Assembly (NCBI RefSeq): GCF_003060865.1
Contig: NZ_CP028918.1
Span: forward strand, 1-64,000
From: Gemmobacter aquarius
GTDB taxonomy: Bacteria > Pseudomonadota > Alphaproteobacteria > Rhodobacterales > Rhodobacteraceae
DNA: 64,000 nucleotides
Direction: 5' to 3'
The notes beneath the pieces are model-generated. The model was given only the letters and a program-made list of their open reading frames with translations, had not been told where the DNA came from and ran no database searches. A program made the position numbers and the translations under genes. Shown in pieces: positions 45,415 to 56,210 of the stretch. The stretch's first letter is position 1. The number at the start of each line of letters is the position of its first letter.

Positions 45415-48291
45415 ATGAAAGACTTCATCATCCCCGACCGCGATTTCGGCACCCCCGCCGCCAAGTCCAAGACCATGGTCACGCTGACCATCGACGGCTT
45501 CGACATCACCGTGCCCGAAGGCACCAGCATCATGCGCGCCGCAGCCGAAATCGGGATCACGGTCCCGAAACTTTGCGCGACCGACTCGGTCGATGCCTTC
45601 GGGTCGTGCCGCCTGTGCCTGGTGGAAATCGAAGGCCGTAACGGCACCCCCGCCTCGTGCACCACACCCGTGGCACCGGGGCTGAAGGTTCACACCCAGA
45701 ACGCCAAGCTGAAACAGCTCCGCCGCGGCGTGATGGAGCTTTACATCTCCGACCACCCGCTGGATTGCCTGACCTGCTCGGCCAATGGCGATTGCGAATT
45801 GCAGGATATGGCGGGCGCGGTCGGCCTGCGCGATGTGCGCTATGAGGCGGTCGATACCCACTTCAAGGCCAAGAACAACTCGGGCGAGGTCAACCCGCAA
45901 TACCTGCCGAAAGACGATAGCAACCCCTATTTCAGCTACGATCCTGCAAAGTGCATCGTTTGTTCCCGCTGCGTTCGCGCCTGCGAGGAAGTGCAGGGCA
46001 CCTTTGCCCTGACGATCGAGGGCCGTGGCTTCGACAGCCGCGTGTCCTTCGGCGCGAAAACCGATACCGCGCTTACGTCGGACTGCGTTTCCTGCGGCGC
46101 GTGCGTGCAGGCCTGCCCGACCGCGACCCTTCAGGAAAAGTCGATCATCGAGATTGGTACGCCCGAACGGTCCGTCATCACCACCTGCGCCTATTGCGGC
46201 GTCGGCTGCTCGTTCAAGGCCGAAATGCGCGGCGACGAATTGGTGCGGATGGTCCCCTATAAACACGGCAAGGCCAACCGCGGGCATAGCTGCGTCAAGG
46301 GCCGCTTCGCCTATGGCTACGCCAGCCACAAGGACCGCATCCTGTCACCCATGGTCCGCGACAGCATCAACGACCCGTGGCAGGAAGTGTCGTGGTCGGA
46401 AGCGATGGAATTCGCCGCCAACCGGATGAAGGGGATCATCGACAAGCACGGTCGCCATTCGGTCGGTGTCATCACCTCGTCCCGCTGCACGAATGAAGAA
46501 ACCTACCTCGTGCAGAAACTGACCCGTGCGGTGTTCATGAACAACAACACCGACACCTGCGCCCGCGTCTGCCATTCGCCCACCGGATACGGGCTTGGCC
46601 AGACCTTCGGCACCAGCGCCGGAACGCAAGACTTCGACAGCGTCGAACACACCGATGTCGTCATCCTGATAGGCGCCAACCCGACCGACGGCCACCCCGT
46701 CTTTGCCAGCCGCCTGAAAAAGCGCCTGCGCGCCGGTGCCAAGCTGATCGTCGTCGACCCGCGCCGCATCGACCTTGTCGATGGCCCGCACATAAAGGCC
46801 AGCCACCACCTGCAACTGACCCCCGGCACCAACGTGGCCGTGGTGACGGCGCTGGCCCATACCATCGTGACCGAAGGCCTGTTCAATGAGTCCTTCATCC
46901 GCGAACGCTGCGATTGGGACGAATTCCAGGACTACGCCGAATTCGTCAGCGACCCGCGCCACTCGCCCGAGGCGACCCAGCTTCTGACTGGCGTCCCCGC
47001 CGAGGAACTGCGCGCCGCCGCCCGCCTGTTCGCCCGTGGCGGCAACGGCGCGGTCTACTACGGCCTTGGCGTGACCGAACATTCCCAAGGGTCGACCACC
47101 GTCATCGGCATTGCCAACCTTGCGATGCTGACTGGCAATGTGGGCCGCCCCGGCGTGGGCGTGAACCCGCTGCGCGGCCAGAACAACGTGCAGGGTTCCT
47201 GCGACATGGGGTCGTTCCCGCACGAACTGCCGGGCTACCGCCATGTCAAGAACGATGCCGTGCGTGACGTGTTCGAATCGCTCTGGGGCGTCAAGATCGA
47301 CAACGAACCGGGGCTTCGCATCCCCAACATGCTGGATGCCGCGGTCGAAGGCACCTTCAAGGGGCTTTACTGCCAAGGCGAAGACATCCTGCAATCGGAC
47401 CCCGACACGAAACATGTCGCAGCCGGACTTGCCGCGATGGATTGCGTGATCGTCCATGACCTGTTCCTGAACGAGACCGCGAACTACGCGCACGTGTTCT
47501 TCCCCGGCTCGTCCTTCCTTGAAAAGGACGGCACCTTTACCAACGCCGAACGCCGCATCAACCGCGTCCGCAAGGTCATGGCCCCGAAGCAGGGCTATGC
47601 CGATTGGGAAGTGACCCAGATGTTCGCGCAAGCCATGGGTGCCAACTGGGCCTATACCCACCCCAGCCAGATCATGGATGAAATCGCCATGCTCACCCCG
47701 TCTTTCGCGGGCGTGTCCTATGAAAAGCTGGAAACCATGGGCTCGGTGCAATGGCCCTGCAACGACCTCGCCCCCGAGGGCACGCCGCTGATGCACACCC
47801 AAGGGTTCGTGCGCGGCAAGGGTAAGTTCATCGTCACCGAATACATCGCTACCGACGAGAAGACCGGCCCGCGCTTTCCGCTGCTGCTGACCACGGGCCG
47901 CATCCTGTCGCAATACAACGTGGGCGCGCAGACCCGCCGCACCGACAACGTGGTGTGGCATGACCAAGACGTGCTGGAAATCCACCCGCATGACGCCGAA
48001 CTGCGTGGCGTGCGTGATGGGCAGTTCGTGAAACTCGCCAGCCGCTCGGGTGAAACCGCGCTTATGGCGAAAATTACCGACCGCGTGTCGCCGGGGGTGG
48101 TCTACACGACCTTCCACCACCCCGACACGCAGGCCAACGTCATCACCACCGACTTTTCCGACTGGGCGACCAACTGCCCCGAATACAAGGTGACGGCGGT
48201 TCAGGTGTCGCCGTCCAACGGCCCGACCGAGTGGCAAGAGGAATACAACGCCCAAGCCGCAAACTCGCGCCGCATTCTCGCGGCCGAATGA
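45415..48291 (+). CDS. fdsA: NAD-dependent formate dehydrogenase, catalytic alpha subunit
   Basis: FdsA oxidises formate to CO2 at a bis-MGD molybdenum site. The 958-residue protein has an N-terminal 2Fe-2S domain (SCRLCLVEIEG), the HPLDCLTCSANGDC segment, two 4Fe-4S ferredoxin motifs (CIVCSRCVRAC, CVSCGACVQAC), a further CAYCGVGC cluster, and the Mo ligand Cys in ARVCHSPTGYG. That Cys is residue 386 with this start, the same number reported for the Rhodobacter capsulatus enzyme. Gene end overlaps fdhD (ATGATG). Confidence 0.97.
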   Translation: MKDFIIPDRDFGTPAAKSKTMVTLTIDGFDITVPEGTSIMRAAAEIGITVPKLCATDSVDAFGSCRLCLVEIEGRNGTPASCTTPVAPGLKVHTQNAKLKQLRRGVMELYISDHPLDCLTCSANGDCELQDMAGAVGLRDVRYEAVDTHFKAKNNSGEVNPQYLPKDDSNPYFSYDPAKCIVCSRCVRACEEVQGTFALTIEGRGFDSRVSFGAKTDTALTSDCVSCGACVQACPTATLQEKSIIEIGTPERSVITTCAYCGVGCSFKAEMRGDELVRMVPYKHGKANRGHSCVKGRFAYGYASHKDRILSPMVRDSINDPWQEVSWSEAMEFAANRMKGIIDKHGRHSVGVITSSRCTNEETYLVQKLTRAVFMNNNTDTCARVCHSPTGYGLGQTFGTSAGTQDFDSVEHTDVVILIGANPTDGHPVFASRLKKRLRAGAKLIVVDPRRIDLVDGPHIKASHHLQLTPGTNVAVVTALAHTIVTEGLFNESFIRERCDWDEFQDYAEFVSDPRHSPEATQLLTGVPAEELRAAARLFARGGNGAVYYGLGVTEHSQGSTTVIGIANLAMLTGNVGRPGVGVNPLRGQNNVQGSCDMGSFPHELPGYRHVKNDAVRDVFESLWGVKIDNEPGLRIPNMLDAAVEGTFKGLYCQGEDILQSDPDTKHVAAGLAAMDCVIVHDLFLNETANYAHVFFPGSSFLEKDGTFTNAERRINRVRKVMAPKQGYADWEVTQMFAQAMGANWAYTHPSQIMDEIAMLTPSFAGVSYEKLETMGSVQWPCNDLAPEGTPLMHTQGFVRGKGKFIVTEYIATDEKTGPRFPLLLTTGRILSQYNVGAQTRRTDNVVWHDQDVLEIHPHDAELRGVRDGQFVKLASRSGETALMAKITDRVSPGVVYTTFHHPDTQANVITTDFSDWATNCPEYKVTAVQVSPSNGPTEWQEEYNAQAANSRRILAAE

Positions 48292-49091
48292 TGGACAGCG
48301 TCCGCCGCCTCCCGCGCCTGTCTTTCGGCGCAGACGGGATCGCGCAGGGGGTCCGCCCCCTGCCGTCCGAGGTGGCGGTTGCCCTGTCCTTCAACGGCTC
48401 GACCCAAGCCGTGATGATGGCCACCCCGTCGGACCTGACCGATTTTGCCTATGGCTTTGCCCTGACAGAGGGAATCGCTACCCCTGACCAGATCGACTCG
48501 GTCGAAGCGGTGGAAACCTGCAACGGCATCGACCTGCAAATCTGGGTGCCTGACGCCGCGCAGTCGCGCCTTGCCGCCCGCCGCCGCACCATGGCTGGCC
48601 CCGTGGGCTGCGGGCTGTGCGGCATCGACAGCATCGAACAGGCGATGCGCCGCGTGCCGCATGTCGCGCCGTCAAGTTTCCGCATGTCGCCCGAACAGGT
48701 GAACGCGGCAGTCGCCAGCCTGACCGCGCAACAACCCCTGCATGACATCACCCGTGCCGCCCATTGCGCCGCCTATTGGACGCCGGCAGGCATCTTCGCC
48801 GCGCGTGAGGATGTGGGCCGCCACAATGCGCTGGATAAGCTGGTAGGCCATGTGGTCCGCAATGGCCGCCTGCAAGGCGCGGTGATCCTCACCTCCCGCG
48901 TGTCCATCGACATGGTGCAAAAGGTTGCCACGCTTGGCGCGCCCGTGCTGATCGCCGTTTCGGCCCCGACCGCCACGGCGGTGGACCTGGCCGAGGAAGC
49001 CGGCATCACCCTTATCGCCCTCGCCCGTTCCGACAGGTTCGAGGTGTTCTCCCATTCCGACCGACTGACAAAGGCCGCCCATGTCCGCTAA
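48288..49091 (+). CDS. fdhD: Formate dehydrogenase sulfurtransferase FdhD (FdsC)
   Basis: FdhD transfers sulfur to the molybdenum cofactor so that the sulfido ligand forms. The 267-residue protein has the catalytic CxxC in GPVGCGLCGIDS and the conserved EDVGRHNALDKLVG and ILTSRVSIDMVQKVA. ATG 48288 overlaps the fdsA stop. Its last 11 bp overlap fdsD. It corresponds to FdsC of known clusters. Confidence 0.94.
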   Translation: MMDSVRRLPRLSFGADGIAQGVRPLPSEVAVALSFNGSTQAVMMATPSDLTDFAYGFALTEGIATPDQIDSVEAVETCNGIDLQIWVPDAAQSRLAARRRTMAGPVGCGLCGIDSIEQAMRRVPHVAPSSFRMSPEQVNAAVASLTAQQPLHDITRAAHCAAYWTPAGIFAAREDVGRHNALDKLVGHVVRNGRLQGAVILTSRVSIDMVQKVATLGAPVLIAVSAPTATAVDLAEEAGITLIALARSDRFEVFSHSDRLTKAAHVR

Positions 49092-49314
49092 TACCGACGC
49101 CAAACTGATCTACATGGCAAACCAGATCGCCCAGTTCATGGAATCCAAACCCCATGCCGAAGGGGTCGAGCTGACGGCCTCGCATATCAATGATTTCTGG
49201 GAGCCGCGGATGCGGACCAAATTCTTCGCCCTGCTCGACGGCGGCGCGGCAGGGTTCCGCCCGCTGGTCGTGGAAGCCGCGGCGAAAATCAAGCGTCCGG
49301 TCGAAGCGGCCTGA
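49081..49314 (+). CDS. fdsD: Formate dehydrogenase, delta subunit
   Basis: The 77-residue protein matches FdsD: LIYMANQIAQFMESKPHAEGVELTASHINDFWEPRMRTKF. It is a small helical subunit needed for full activity of the complex in R. capsulatus. It closes the operon. The following gene on the other strand converges 22 bp later. Confidence 0.93.
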   Translation: MSANTDAKLIYMANQIAQFMESKPHAEGVELTASHINDFWEPRMRTKFFALLDGGAAGFRPLVVEAAAKIKRPVEAA

Positions 49315-49336
49315 AAGCGTAAACCTTAACCGGTCT

Positions 49337-50413
49337 TCACGCTTTTTGCAGAATCGTCTGCACAGACTGTGCATCGGTTGTGCAGTGCGGGTCGCGGTAG
49401 TCATGGACCCCGCCACGCCAATCGGTGATGCGCCACTCGCCCGGCGTGGCACCCGCTACCACATAGTCCGGCGTGATCGGAACCTTGCCAAAGCCACCTG
49501 CAATATCAATGACATAGGTGGGGATCAGCGGCCCTGCCAGCTTGCCGCGCAGCCCGCGCATCAGCGCCATGCCATCGGCAATCGTCGTGCGAAAGTGAGA
49601 GACGCCCTTCGCAAGGTCGCAATGGTGCAGGTAATAGGGCTTCACCCCGCAGCGCAGCATTTCGCGGAACAATTCCTCTAGCGCGGGCAGGCTGTCATTC
49701 ACCCCGCGCAGCAGAACCGATTGGGAAAGCAGCATAATTCCGGCACGCTGCATCGCCCGCAATCCCGCCCGCGCCGCATCGGTGAACTCGGCCGCGTGGT
49801 TCGCGTGCAGCACCAGAATCACCGTCAACCGCGTCTCGAACGCCGAAACCAGCGCCTCGGTCATGCGTTCGGGGGCCACCACCGGCACCCGCGTGTGTAT
49901 CCGCAGCGTATCGACCGTCGAAATCGCCCCGATCCGCTCGACCAAGTCCTTGATTCGACGGGGGGAAAGCACCAACGGGTCGCCGCCTGTCAAAATCACC
50001 TCGCGGATCGCGGGATTAACCGACACGTAATCCAAAGCCGCTATGATCTCGTCTTGTGACAAGTGCCCTTCGTCACCCACTGCCTCGCGGCGAAAACAGA
50101 AACGGCAGTAAACCTCGCAGGTTTTGGTCACATGCAGGATCACGCGGTCGGGGTAACGATGCGTTAACCCTTTGACGGGGCTGTGAACCTCGTCCCCGAT
50201 CGGGTCGCCCGATTCGTCGGGCTTGATGTCAAGTTCCTGAACTGACGGGATGAATTGGCGGGCTACCGGATCGTCGCGTGTGGCAATCGCCCCCTGCATC
50301 GCGCCGGAAAGGCGGATGCGGAACGACTGCTCGACCGGCAGCAGGGCAGGGGCCTCGGCCGCTTCGACCAGACCACGCGCCACCAGATCACCCAAGGAAA
50401 CCGCCGCTTTCAT
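49337..50413 (-). CDS. KamA/EpmB-like radical SAM lysine aminomutase
   Basis: The 358-residue protein has the radical SAM motif CEVYCRFCFRRE, SAM-binding GGDPLVLSPRRI, and the later YYLHHCDLAKGVSHFR and IDIAGGFGKVPI of lysine 2,3-aminomutases. It could make beta-lysine for EF-P modification (EpmB) or act in lysine metabolism. epmA is not seen here. The length lies between short EpmB and long KamA. ATG 50413 is chosen; an ATG at 50449 would add 12 residues through a hairpin. Confidence 0.85.
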   Translation of the reverse strand: MKAAVSLGDLVARGLVEAAEAPALLPVEQSFRIRLSGAMQGAIATRDDPVARQFIPSVQELDIKPDESGDPIGDEVHSPVKGLTHRYPDRVILHVTKTCEVYCRFCFRREAVGDEGHLSQDEIIAALDYVSVNPAIREVILTGGDPLVLSPRRIKDLVERIGAISTVDTLRIHTRVPVVAPERMTEALVSAFETRLTVILVLHANHAAEFTDAARAGLRAMQRAGIMLLSQSVLLRGVNDSLPALEELFREMLRCGVKPYYLHHCDLAKGVSHFRTTIADGMALMRGLRGKLAGPLIPTYVIDIAGGFGKVPITPDYVVAGATPGEWRITDWRGGVHDYRDPHCTTDAQSVQTILQKA

Positions 50414-50447
50414 GGCGCGGGGCCTATCAACCAAAGCCCGAAAGAAC

Positions 50448-50474
50448 AAGGCCGCCCCGATAGGGCGGCCTTTT
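50448..50474. terminator. Intrinsic terminator between ftsK and the aminomutase gene
   Basis: AAGGCCGCCC (50448-50457) pairs with GGGCGGCCTT (50463-50472) around CGATA. It lies 20 bp after the ftsK stop on the minus strand. T-rich bases follow on both sides (TTTTG, and TTGTTCTTTC on minus). Confidence 0.75.
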
Positions 50475-50493
50475 GTCGTGCATTTCCAGCGCG

Positions 50494-53481
50494 TTACGCT
50501 TCCGGCACCAGAATTTCACGCTTGCCCACATGGTTGGCCCGCGTGACGACATGCTGCTCTTCCATCTGCTCGACCAGCTTTGCCGCCTTGTTGTAGCCGA
50601 TACCCAGTTTGCGCTGGATATAGCTGGTCGAGCACTTGCGATCCTTGGCCACGATTGCCACCGCCTGATCGTACAGCGCATCGTCTCCGCCTTCGCCACC
50701 ACCAAGGCCCAGCACCATGTCGATATCGTCGGCCTTGTCATCCTCGACCCCTTCGACCACGCCCGACATATAGGCAGGCGGTCCGAAGCTCTTGAGATGG
50801 TTGACGATTTCCTCGACCTCTTCATCGGAAACGAAGGGGCCGTGAATACGCGTGATCTTGGCCCCGCCCGCCATGTAAAGCATGTCGCCCATGCCCAAAA
50901 GCTGCTCGGCGCCCTGTTCGCCAAGGATGGTGCGGCTGTCGATCTTGGATGTGACTTGAAACGAAATCCGCGTCGGGAAGTTCGCCTTGATCGTGCCGGT
51001 GATCACATCGACCGACGGGCGCTGTGTCGCCATGATCAGGTGGATGCCGGACGCCCGCGCCATCTGGGCGAGGCGCTGGATGCAGGCTTCGATCTCTTTG
51101 CCCGCGACCATCATCAGGTCGGCCATTTCGTCAACGATCACAACGATATAGGGCAGGGCGACGGGGGCGAATTCTTCCGTTTCGAACACGGGTTCGCCGG
51201 TGTCGTCATCGAATCCGGTCTGGATCGTGCGCTTGAACATCTCGCCCTTGGACAGCGCTTCGCGCACGCGGCCGTTGAAACCTTCGATGTTGCGGACGCC
51301 CATCTTGGACATCTTGCGGTAGCGTTCCTCCATCTCGCCCACGACCCATTTCAGGGCGACGACCGCCTTTTTCGGATCGGTCACGACAGGCGAAAGCAGG
51401 TGCGGGATGCCATCGTAAACCGAAAGTTCCAGCATCTTGGGGTCGATCATGATCAGGCGGCATTCTTCGGGCGACAGCTTGTAAAGCAGGCTCAGGATCA
51501 TGGTGTTGATCGCCACCGACTTGCCCGAACCGGTGGTTCCGGCGATCAGCAGGTGGGGCATCTTGGCAAGGTTCGCCACGATCGGCTCACCGCCGATATC
51601 CTTGCCCAGGGCCAGCGGCAGGCGCATGTTCGAATCGCCGAAATCGCGGGCGGAAAGGATTTCGCGCAGTACTACTTTTTCCCTTACGGCATTGGGCAAT
51701 TCGATGCCGATCACCGTGCGCCCCGGCACTGTCGACACCCGCGCTGACAGGGCCGACATGCTGCGTGCGATGTCGTCGGCAAGGCCGATCACGCGGCTTG
51801 CTTTCAGCCCCGGCGCGGGTTCGAGTTCATACATGGTGACCACCGGGCCGGGGCGGACCGAGACGATCTCGCCCTTGACGCCATAGTCGTCCAGCACCGA
51901 TTCAAGCATCCGCGCATTCTCTTCCAGCGCCTCGTCCGAAAGTGTGTGGCGCTGCACCCCCTCGGGCGACGCGAGCAGCGACAGGGGTGGCAGTTCATAG
52001 GCGGGGGCCGGATCGTCGAAGCGCAGCTTGGGCTGCGATTCGGCCATGGCCTGACGTGACGGCGGCACGGGTTTCTTGACGCCATGCTGCACCACGGGGC
52101 GGCGGTCGGCGGCACCCAGACGCGGCATCGGCGGGGCGGGGGCATAGTCGTCCTCGTCCATCACCTCGGCTTCGGGTGCCCAATCGTCGGCAGGATCGGG
52201 GCGGAACATGTTGTCTTCGTCAAAGCCGCCCGCTTCGGGCAGCACAGGCATGCCACGGGTAACCAGCGGCGGCAGCGGCGGCAGTTGCGGGGCGGCAAGG
52301 GTCGCGGCATGGGCAGCGGTCAGCGGCGGTTCGGTCACGCGGCGGGGCGTGGTGTCGGCCACCAGAGTGACCGGACGGTTGGGCCGCATGAGGGAAGGCT
52401 CGCGGCGGCCCACGGCTTGGCTGACCACGCTGACGGGGCCGTTCGGGTTGCGGATGCGCGATTTGATCACATCGGAAATCCGCGCCTTGATGCGGTCTTG
52501 GTCGGGGCGGAAATCATCGTCGAAATCGAGCGGCGTGGGTTCGATCAGTTCCGGCTCGGGTTCGACTGCGCGGCGCATCAGGCCCGGAACCCGGGCCAGA
52601 AGGCTGACCTTTTCCTTGGGCGGGGCATAGTGGGGCGCATCGGCGAGCGTCGCCCCATAGCGCGGGTCGGCGCGCAATTGGCTGGGCGTGCCCCATTCCG
52701 ACTGCGTCTCGCGGCGTTGCTGCGGCGCGGGTTCGGCGTTGCGCGACGGGCGGTCATCGAACCGGCGCGGGTCGGATTGCGCGGCGCGACGGCGCTCTTG
52801 CACCACCGCTGCGGCCCGCGCCGTGCCTTGGGCACCGCGTCCGGCAAGAGTAAGCGCCGTGTTGTAGCAGATCACCGATCCGACCATCAGAAAGCGCAGG
52901 ATCGCGGCGACTTCGCGCCTGTCGAAGCCGGTTACGAAAAGCATCATCACCAGCACGCCAAGTCCGGTTGCCAGCGAGACGAACTTGATCCCGAACCCCG
53001 CGCTTCCCGGCACGATGCCGATCAGCGCGCCAAGCACCGTATCGCCGAACAACCCTCCAAGGCCGAACGAATGGGGCCAGTCGGCCCCCGGCACCAGCGA
53101 GGCCGCGTAGACCGAGGTCATGGCGACCGCGATCACCGCAAAGACGATGCGGCCAAGCGCCCGCTCTGCCCCGCGATGCAGCGTGAAGCGCAGGCCCCAT
53201 GCCGCGAGGATGACAGGGATCGACCACACGCCCTTGCCGCCGATGATGATCAGCGTCGAGGCAAGGCCCGCCCCGAAATGGCCGAGGAAATTCCGCGCCG
53301 GTTCTTCGGTGGCAACCATCCAGCCGGGATCTTCGGGCGAGTAGCTTCCCAGAATCAGCGTGAACAGCAAGGCGGTGACGATCAGCACGATGCCGATCAA
53401 CTCGCGCCCGCGCCGTTCAAGCATCGCCTGCATGTTCTGGTCCAGAAGCGGATCGCGCTGCCGTGCCTGATAGGATGCCAT
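50494..53481 (-). CDS. ftsK: DNA translocase FtsK
   Basis: FtsK is septum-bound and pumps DNA to the division plane, activating XerCD at dif. The 995-residue protein has about four membrane spans in the first 200 residues, a Pro/Arg-rich linker, an alpha/beta motor domain with [17 protein letters not shown] (Walker A) and [15 protein letters not shown] (Walker B), and a C-terminal gamma winged helix ([25 protein letters not shown]) that reads KOPS sequences. Start ATG 53481 is 12 bp from the aminotransferase stop. Confidence 0.96.
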   Translation of the reverse strand: MASYQARQRDPLLDQNMQAMLERRGRELIGIVLIVTALLFTLILGSYSPEDPGWMVATEEPARNFLGHFGAGLASTLIIIGGKGVWSIPVILAAWGLRFTLHRGAERALGRIVFAVIAVAMTSVYAASLVPGADWPHSFGLGGLFGDTVLGALIGIVPGSAGFGIKFVSLATGLGVLVMMLFVTGFDRREVAAILRFLMVGSVICYNTALTLAGRGAQGTARAAAVVQERRRAAQSDPRRFDDRPSRNAEPAPQQRRETQSEWGTPSQLRADPRYGATLADAPHYAPPKEKVSLLARVPGLMRRAVEPEPELIEPTPLDFDDDFRPDQDRIKARISDVIKSRIRNPNGPVSVVSQAVGRREPSLMRPNRPVTLVADTTPRRVTEPPLTAAHAATLAAPQLPPLPPLVTRGMPVLPEAGGFDEDNMFRPDPADDWAPEAEVMDEDDYAPAPPMPRLGAADRRPVVQHGVKKPVPPSRQAMAESQPKLRFDDPAPAYELPPLSLLASPEGVQRHTLSDEALEENARMLESVLDDYGVKGEIVSVRPGPVVTMYELEPAPGLKASRVIGLADDIARSMSALSARVSTVPGRTVIGIELPNAVREKVVLREILSARDFGDSNMRLPLALGKDIGGEPIVANLAKMPHLLIAGTTGSGKSVAINTMILSLLYKLSPEECRLIMIDPKMLELSVYDGIPHLLSPVVTDPKKAVVALKWVVGEMEERYRKMSKMGVRNIEGFNGRVREALSKGEMFKRTIQTGFDDDTGEPVFETEEFAPVALPYIVVIVDEMADLMMVAGKEIEACIQRLAQMARASGIHLIMATQRPSVDVITGTIKANFPTRISFQVTSKIDSRTILGEQGAEQLLGMGDMLYMAGGAKITRIHGPFVSDEEVEEIVNHLKSFGPPAYMSGVVEGVEDDKADDIDMVLGLGGGEGGDDALYDQAVAIVAKDRKCSTSYIQRKLGIGYNKAAKLVEQMEEQHVVTRANHVGKREILVPEA

Positions 53482-53493
53482 TTTGCCCGTCCC

Positions 53494-54672
53494 TTACCCG
53501 TACAGACAGTCGCGAAGCTTGATAAGCCCGCGCTGCATTTCGTCTTTGGGTGCCACGAGGGCGACCCTGATATATCCCTTGCCGGGGTTGTGGCCCCCGA
53601 CATCGCGCGACAGGTAAGCGCCCGGCAGAACCCGCACCCCCGTTTCGCGCCACAGTTTCACCGCCGCCGCCTCGCCGTCATCGACCGGCAGCCAGAGAAA
53701 GAAGCCGCCATCGGGGTTCTGGAAGCCCTGAACGCCTGAAAACACCTCATCCGTGATGCGGAACTTGGCCTGATAGAGCGCGAGGTTTTCGGCCACATGG
53801 GTCTCGTCGCTCCATGCCCGTTCGCTGACGCGCTGGATCGGTAGCGGCAGCGGCGCACCGGCAAAGGACCGCAACTGCCGGATGCGGGCGATACTTTCCG
53901 CGCCGCCAGCCACAAAGCCCGACCGCAGCCCCGGCAGATTCGACCGCTTGGACAGCGAATGGAACACACAGACGCGTTCGGGATCGGCGCCGATTTCATC
54001 CGCCACCTGCAGGGCGCCGGGCGGAGGGGCTATGCGCCAGATTTCGGAATAGCATTCGTCGGCAAATATGCGGAAATCGTGCTTTTCGGCCAATCGCAGC
54101 AGGTCGGCCCAATAGTCGCGGCTGGCAACCGCGCCTTGCGGATTGGCGGGCGAGCAGAGGTAGGCGATGGCCACGCGGTCCAGCACTTCGGCGGGAAGTG
54201 CGGCGTAATCGGGCAGAAACCCCGTGGCGGCGGTCGCGGGCACGTAGACGGGTTCGGCACCCATCGCCAAGGCGGCGACGGCATAGACCTGATAGAACGG
54301 GTTGGGCATCAGCACGACGGGCCTTTTGCCGTGCTTTGCTTCGGGGCACAGCGCCACGGCGGCGTTGAACAGCCCTTCGCGCGTGCCGTTGAGCACCATC
54401 AAACGGTCTTCGGCCAGATCGACGCCGTAGCGCCGCGCCAGCCAGCCCGAGATTGCCGCCAAAAGTTCGGGCGTGCCGTCATTCGGCGGATAGACAGCAA
54501 AGCTGCCGATGTTCGCGGCCATCACCTCGGCCACGAAGGCGGGCATCGGGTGACGGGGTTCGCCGATGGTCATGGCAATGGGCTCGGCCCCCGCAGGGAA
54601 CGAGTCGAGCAATTTCCGCAGACGCGGAAATGCGTAATCCGGCAGGCTGTCAAACCGCTCAGGAAACACCAT
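53494..54672 (-). CDS. Class I/II PLP aminotransferase (DapC-like)
   Basis: The 392-residue fold-type I enzyme has TIGEPRHPMPAFV, PNPFYQVYAVAAL, and the PLP-lysine segment FHSLSKRSNLPGLRSGF, which is characteristic of succinyldiaminopimelate and related aminotransferases. The likely step is N-succinyl-LL-DAP synthesis (dapC), consistent with dapB and dapF in this window. Other acidic amino acid aminotransferases are possible. ATG 54672 is chosen because the conserved FPERFDSLPDYAFPRL start follows it. Confidence 0.88.
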   Translation of the reverse strand: MVFPERFDSLPDYAFPRLRKLLDSFPAGAEPIAMTIGEPRHPMPAFVAEVMAANIGSFAVYPPNDGTPELLAAISGWLARRYGVDLAEDRLMVLNGTREGLFNAAVALCPEAKHGKRPVVLMPNPFYQVYAVAALAMGAEPVYVPATAATGFLPDYAALPAEVLDRVAIAYLCSPANPQGAVASRDYWADLLRLAEKHDFRIFADECYSEIWRIAPPPGALQVADEIGADPERVCVFHSLSKRSNLPGLRSGFVAGGAESIARIRQLRSFAGAPLPLPIQRVSERAWSDETHVAENLALYQAKFRITDEVFSGVQGFQNPDGGFFLWLPVDDGEAAAVKLWRETGVRVLPGAYLSRDVGGHNPGKGYIRVALVAPKDEMQRGLIKLRDCLYG

Positions 54673-54797
54673 TCTTGCCTCATATCCGGGGTCGTATCGC
54701 CCCGTTTGACCGGCACGATAGCCAAGACAGGGGCGGCGGTCCAGAAAAAGGCTGCTTCCCCCGCAAGTTGAAGGAAGCATTTGTGTCTTTTGCGCCC

Positions 54798-56129
54798 TTA
54801 CCGCAGCGCCTTTTCCGCCGCGCAGCCCAGCCGCAACAGGCGTTCTTCGGCCATGGGCGGGGCCATCAGGCATACGCCGCAGGATGGCTCGATGGTGGGC
54901 AGGGTCAGGGCGCACAGGCCCATAAGGTTGCCGATTCGGGTATTTCGCAGCGCAAGCAGGTTTTCGGTGACGTAGTAATCGTTGTCCTGCATGAGCCGTT
55001 CGGCATTGGGCGGCAGGATCGGAGAGGTGGGCACCAGCACCGCATCATAGCCCGCGACACGGTCGGCATAGATTCGGCGCAACTGTTCCAGCCTGCGCCA
55101 ACCGGCCACGTATTCCGGCGCGCTGACGCTGTCGCCCGAGCGGAAGCGTTCGAGGATGCGGGGGAACATCTTGGCCGGCGCAGCCTCGATCGTGTCGCGC
55201 CAGATGCCGTAAGCCTCGGTCGCGAAAAGGATGCCTGCCAGCGCCATCGCCTCGGCCACTTCGGGGGCTTTGATGCGTTCGATCTTTGCCCCTGCGCCGC
55301 TGAAACGGCTGACAGCATCGTCAAAGCCGCGTTCAGGCCCTTCGCGCAGATCGTCGAGCGCCACGGTTTCCAGCACCATCAGGCGGGTGCCTGCGAGCGT
55401 GCCGCCACTCAGGTCGATGGGGCGCGTGCCTTCAAGGGCGGACAGAAGAAGCGCGCAGTCTTCGACCGATTTGGCTAAGGGCCCGACCGTGTCGAACCTT
55501 TCGCACAAGGGCACCACGCCGCGCAGCGACAGGCGTCCGGCGCTGGTTTTCAGACCGACAAGGTCGTTCCACGCTGCCGGAATACGCACCGACCCGCCGG
55601 TATCGGACCCGATTCCCGCAGGCGACAGGCCGTAAGCCACCGAAGCGGCGGCGCCCGACGACGACCCGCCCGCGACCGCGTCTTCGTCGTTGATGCAGGG
55701 CGGCGTTTCGGTGACGGGGTTCAGGCCCAGACCCGAAAAGGCAAGTTCGCTCATATGCGTCTTGCCAAGGCAGACGAGCCCGCCCTGGGTTGCGACCGAA
55801 AGCACCTCGGCGTCGCGCTTGGGCACGCGGTTGCGCAGCAGGGCTGACCCGGCCTCGGTCGCCACATCCGCCGTGTCGAACAGGTCTTTCCAGCTGATCG
55901 GCACGCCATCGAGCAGGCCGTGACGCCATCCGCGCCGCGCACGGGTGGTGGCGGCCATCGCCTCGGCCCGCGCGCGTGCGGGGGTGGTGCGGGCAAAGAT
56001 GCGGTCTGCCAAAGGGTGCTTGGCGATGGTGTCGAGCAGCAGTTCGGTCAGGTCTATCGGGTTGATCCGGCCCGCCCCGATCTCGCGCCCCAGGTCGGCG
56101 GCGCGCATGTTCAGCCAGGTTCTGCTCAT
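54798..56129 (-). CDS. Amidase-signature-family hydrolase
   Basis: The 443-residue enzyme has the Ser-cisSer-Lys triad of the amidase signature family: Lys in PISWKDLFDTADV, Ser in AVAGGSSSGAAASVAYG, and Ser in GIGSDTGGSVRIPAAW. Substrate is unknown; GatA of the tRNA amidotransferase is less likely without gatB or gatC nearby. It is divergent from the UbiH-type gene, with a 45- to 81-bp shared promoter region. Confidence 0.9.
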   Translation of the reverse strand: MSRTWLNMRAADLGREIGAGRINPIDLTELLLDTIAKHPLADRIFARTTPARARAEAMAATTRARRGWRHGLLDGVPISWKDLFDTADVATEAGSALLRNRVPKRDAEVLSVATQGGLVCLGKTHMSELAFSGLGLNPVTETPPCINDEDAVAGGSSSGAAASVAYGLSPAGIGSDTGGSVRIPAAWNDLVGLKTSAGRLSLRGVVPLCERFDTVGPLAKSVEDCALLLSALEGTRPIDLSGGTLAGTRLMVLETVALDDLREGPERGFDDAVSRFSGAGAKIERIKAPEVAEAMALAGILFATEAYGIWRDTIEAAPAKMFPRILERFRSGDSVSAPEYVAGWRRLEQLRRIYADRVAGYDAVLVPTSPILPPNAERLMQDNDYYVTENLLALRNTRIGNLMGLCALTLPTIEPSCGVCLMAPPMAEERLLRLGCAAEKALR

Positions 56130-56210
56130 TCTGTCCCCACGTTCTTTGCCCGAACGGTAGCGGCAGAGCAGCGCATGGACAATCCCGCCCGCAAGGCCAT
56201 ATTTGCCGCC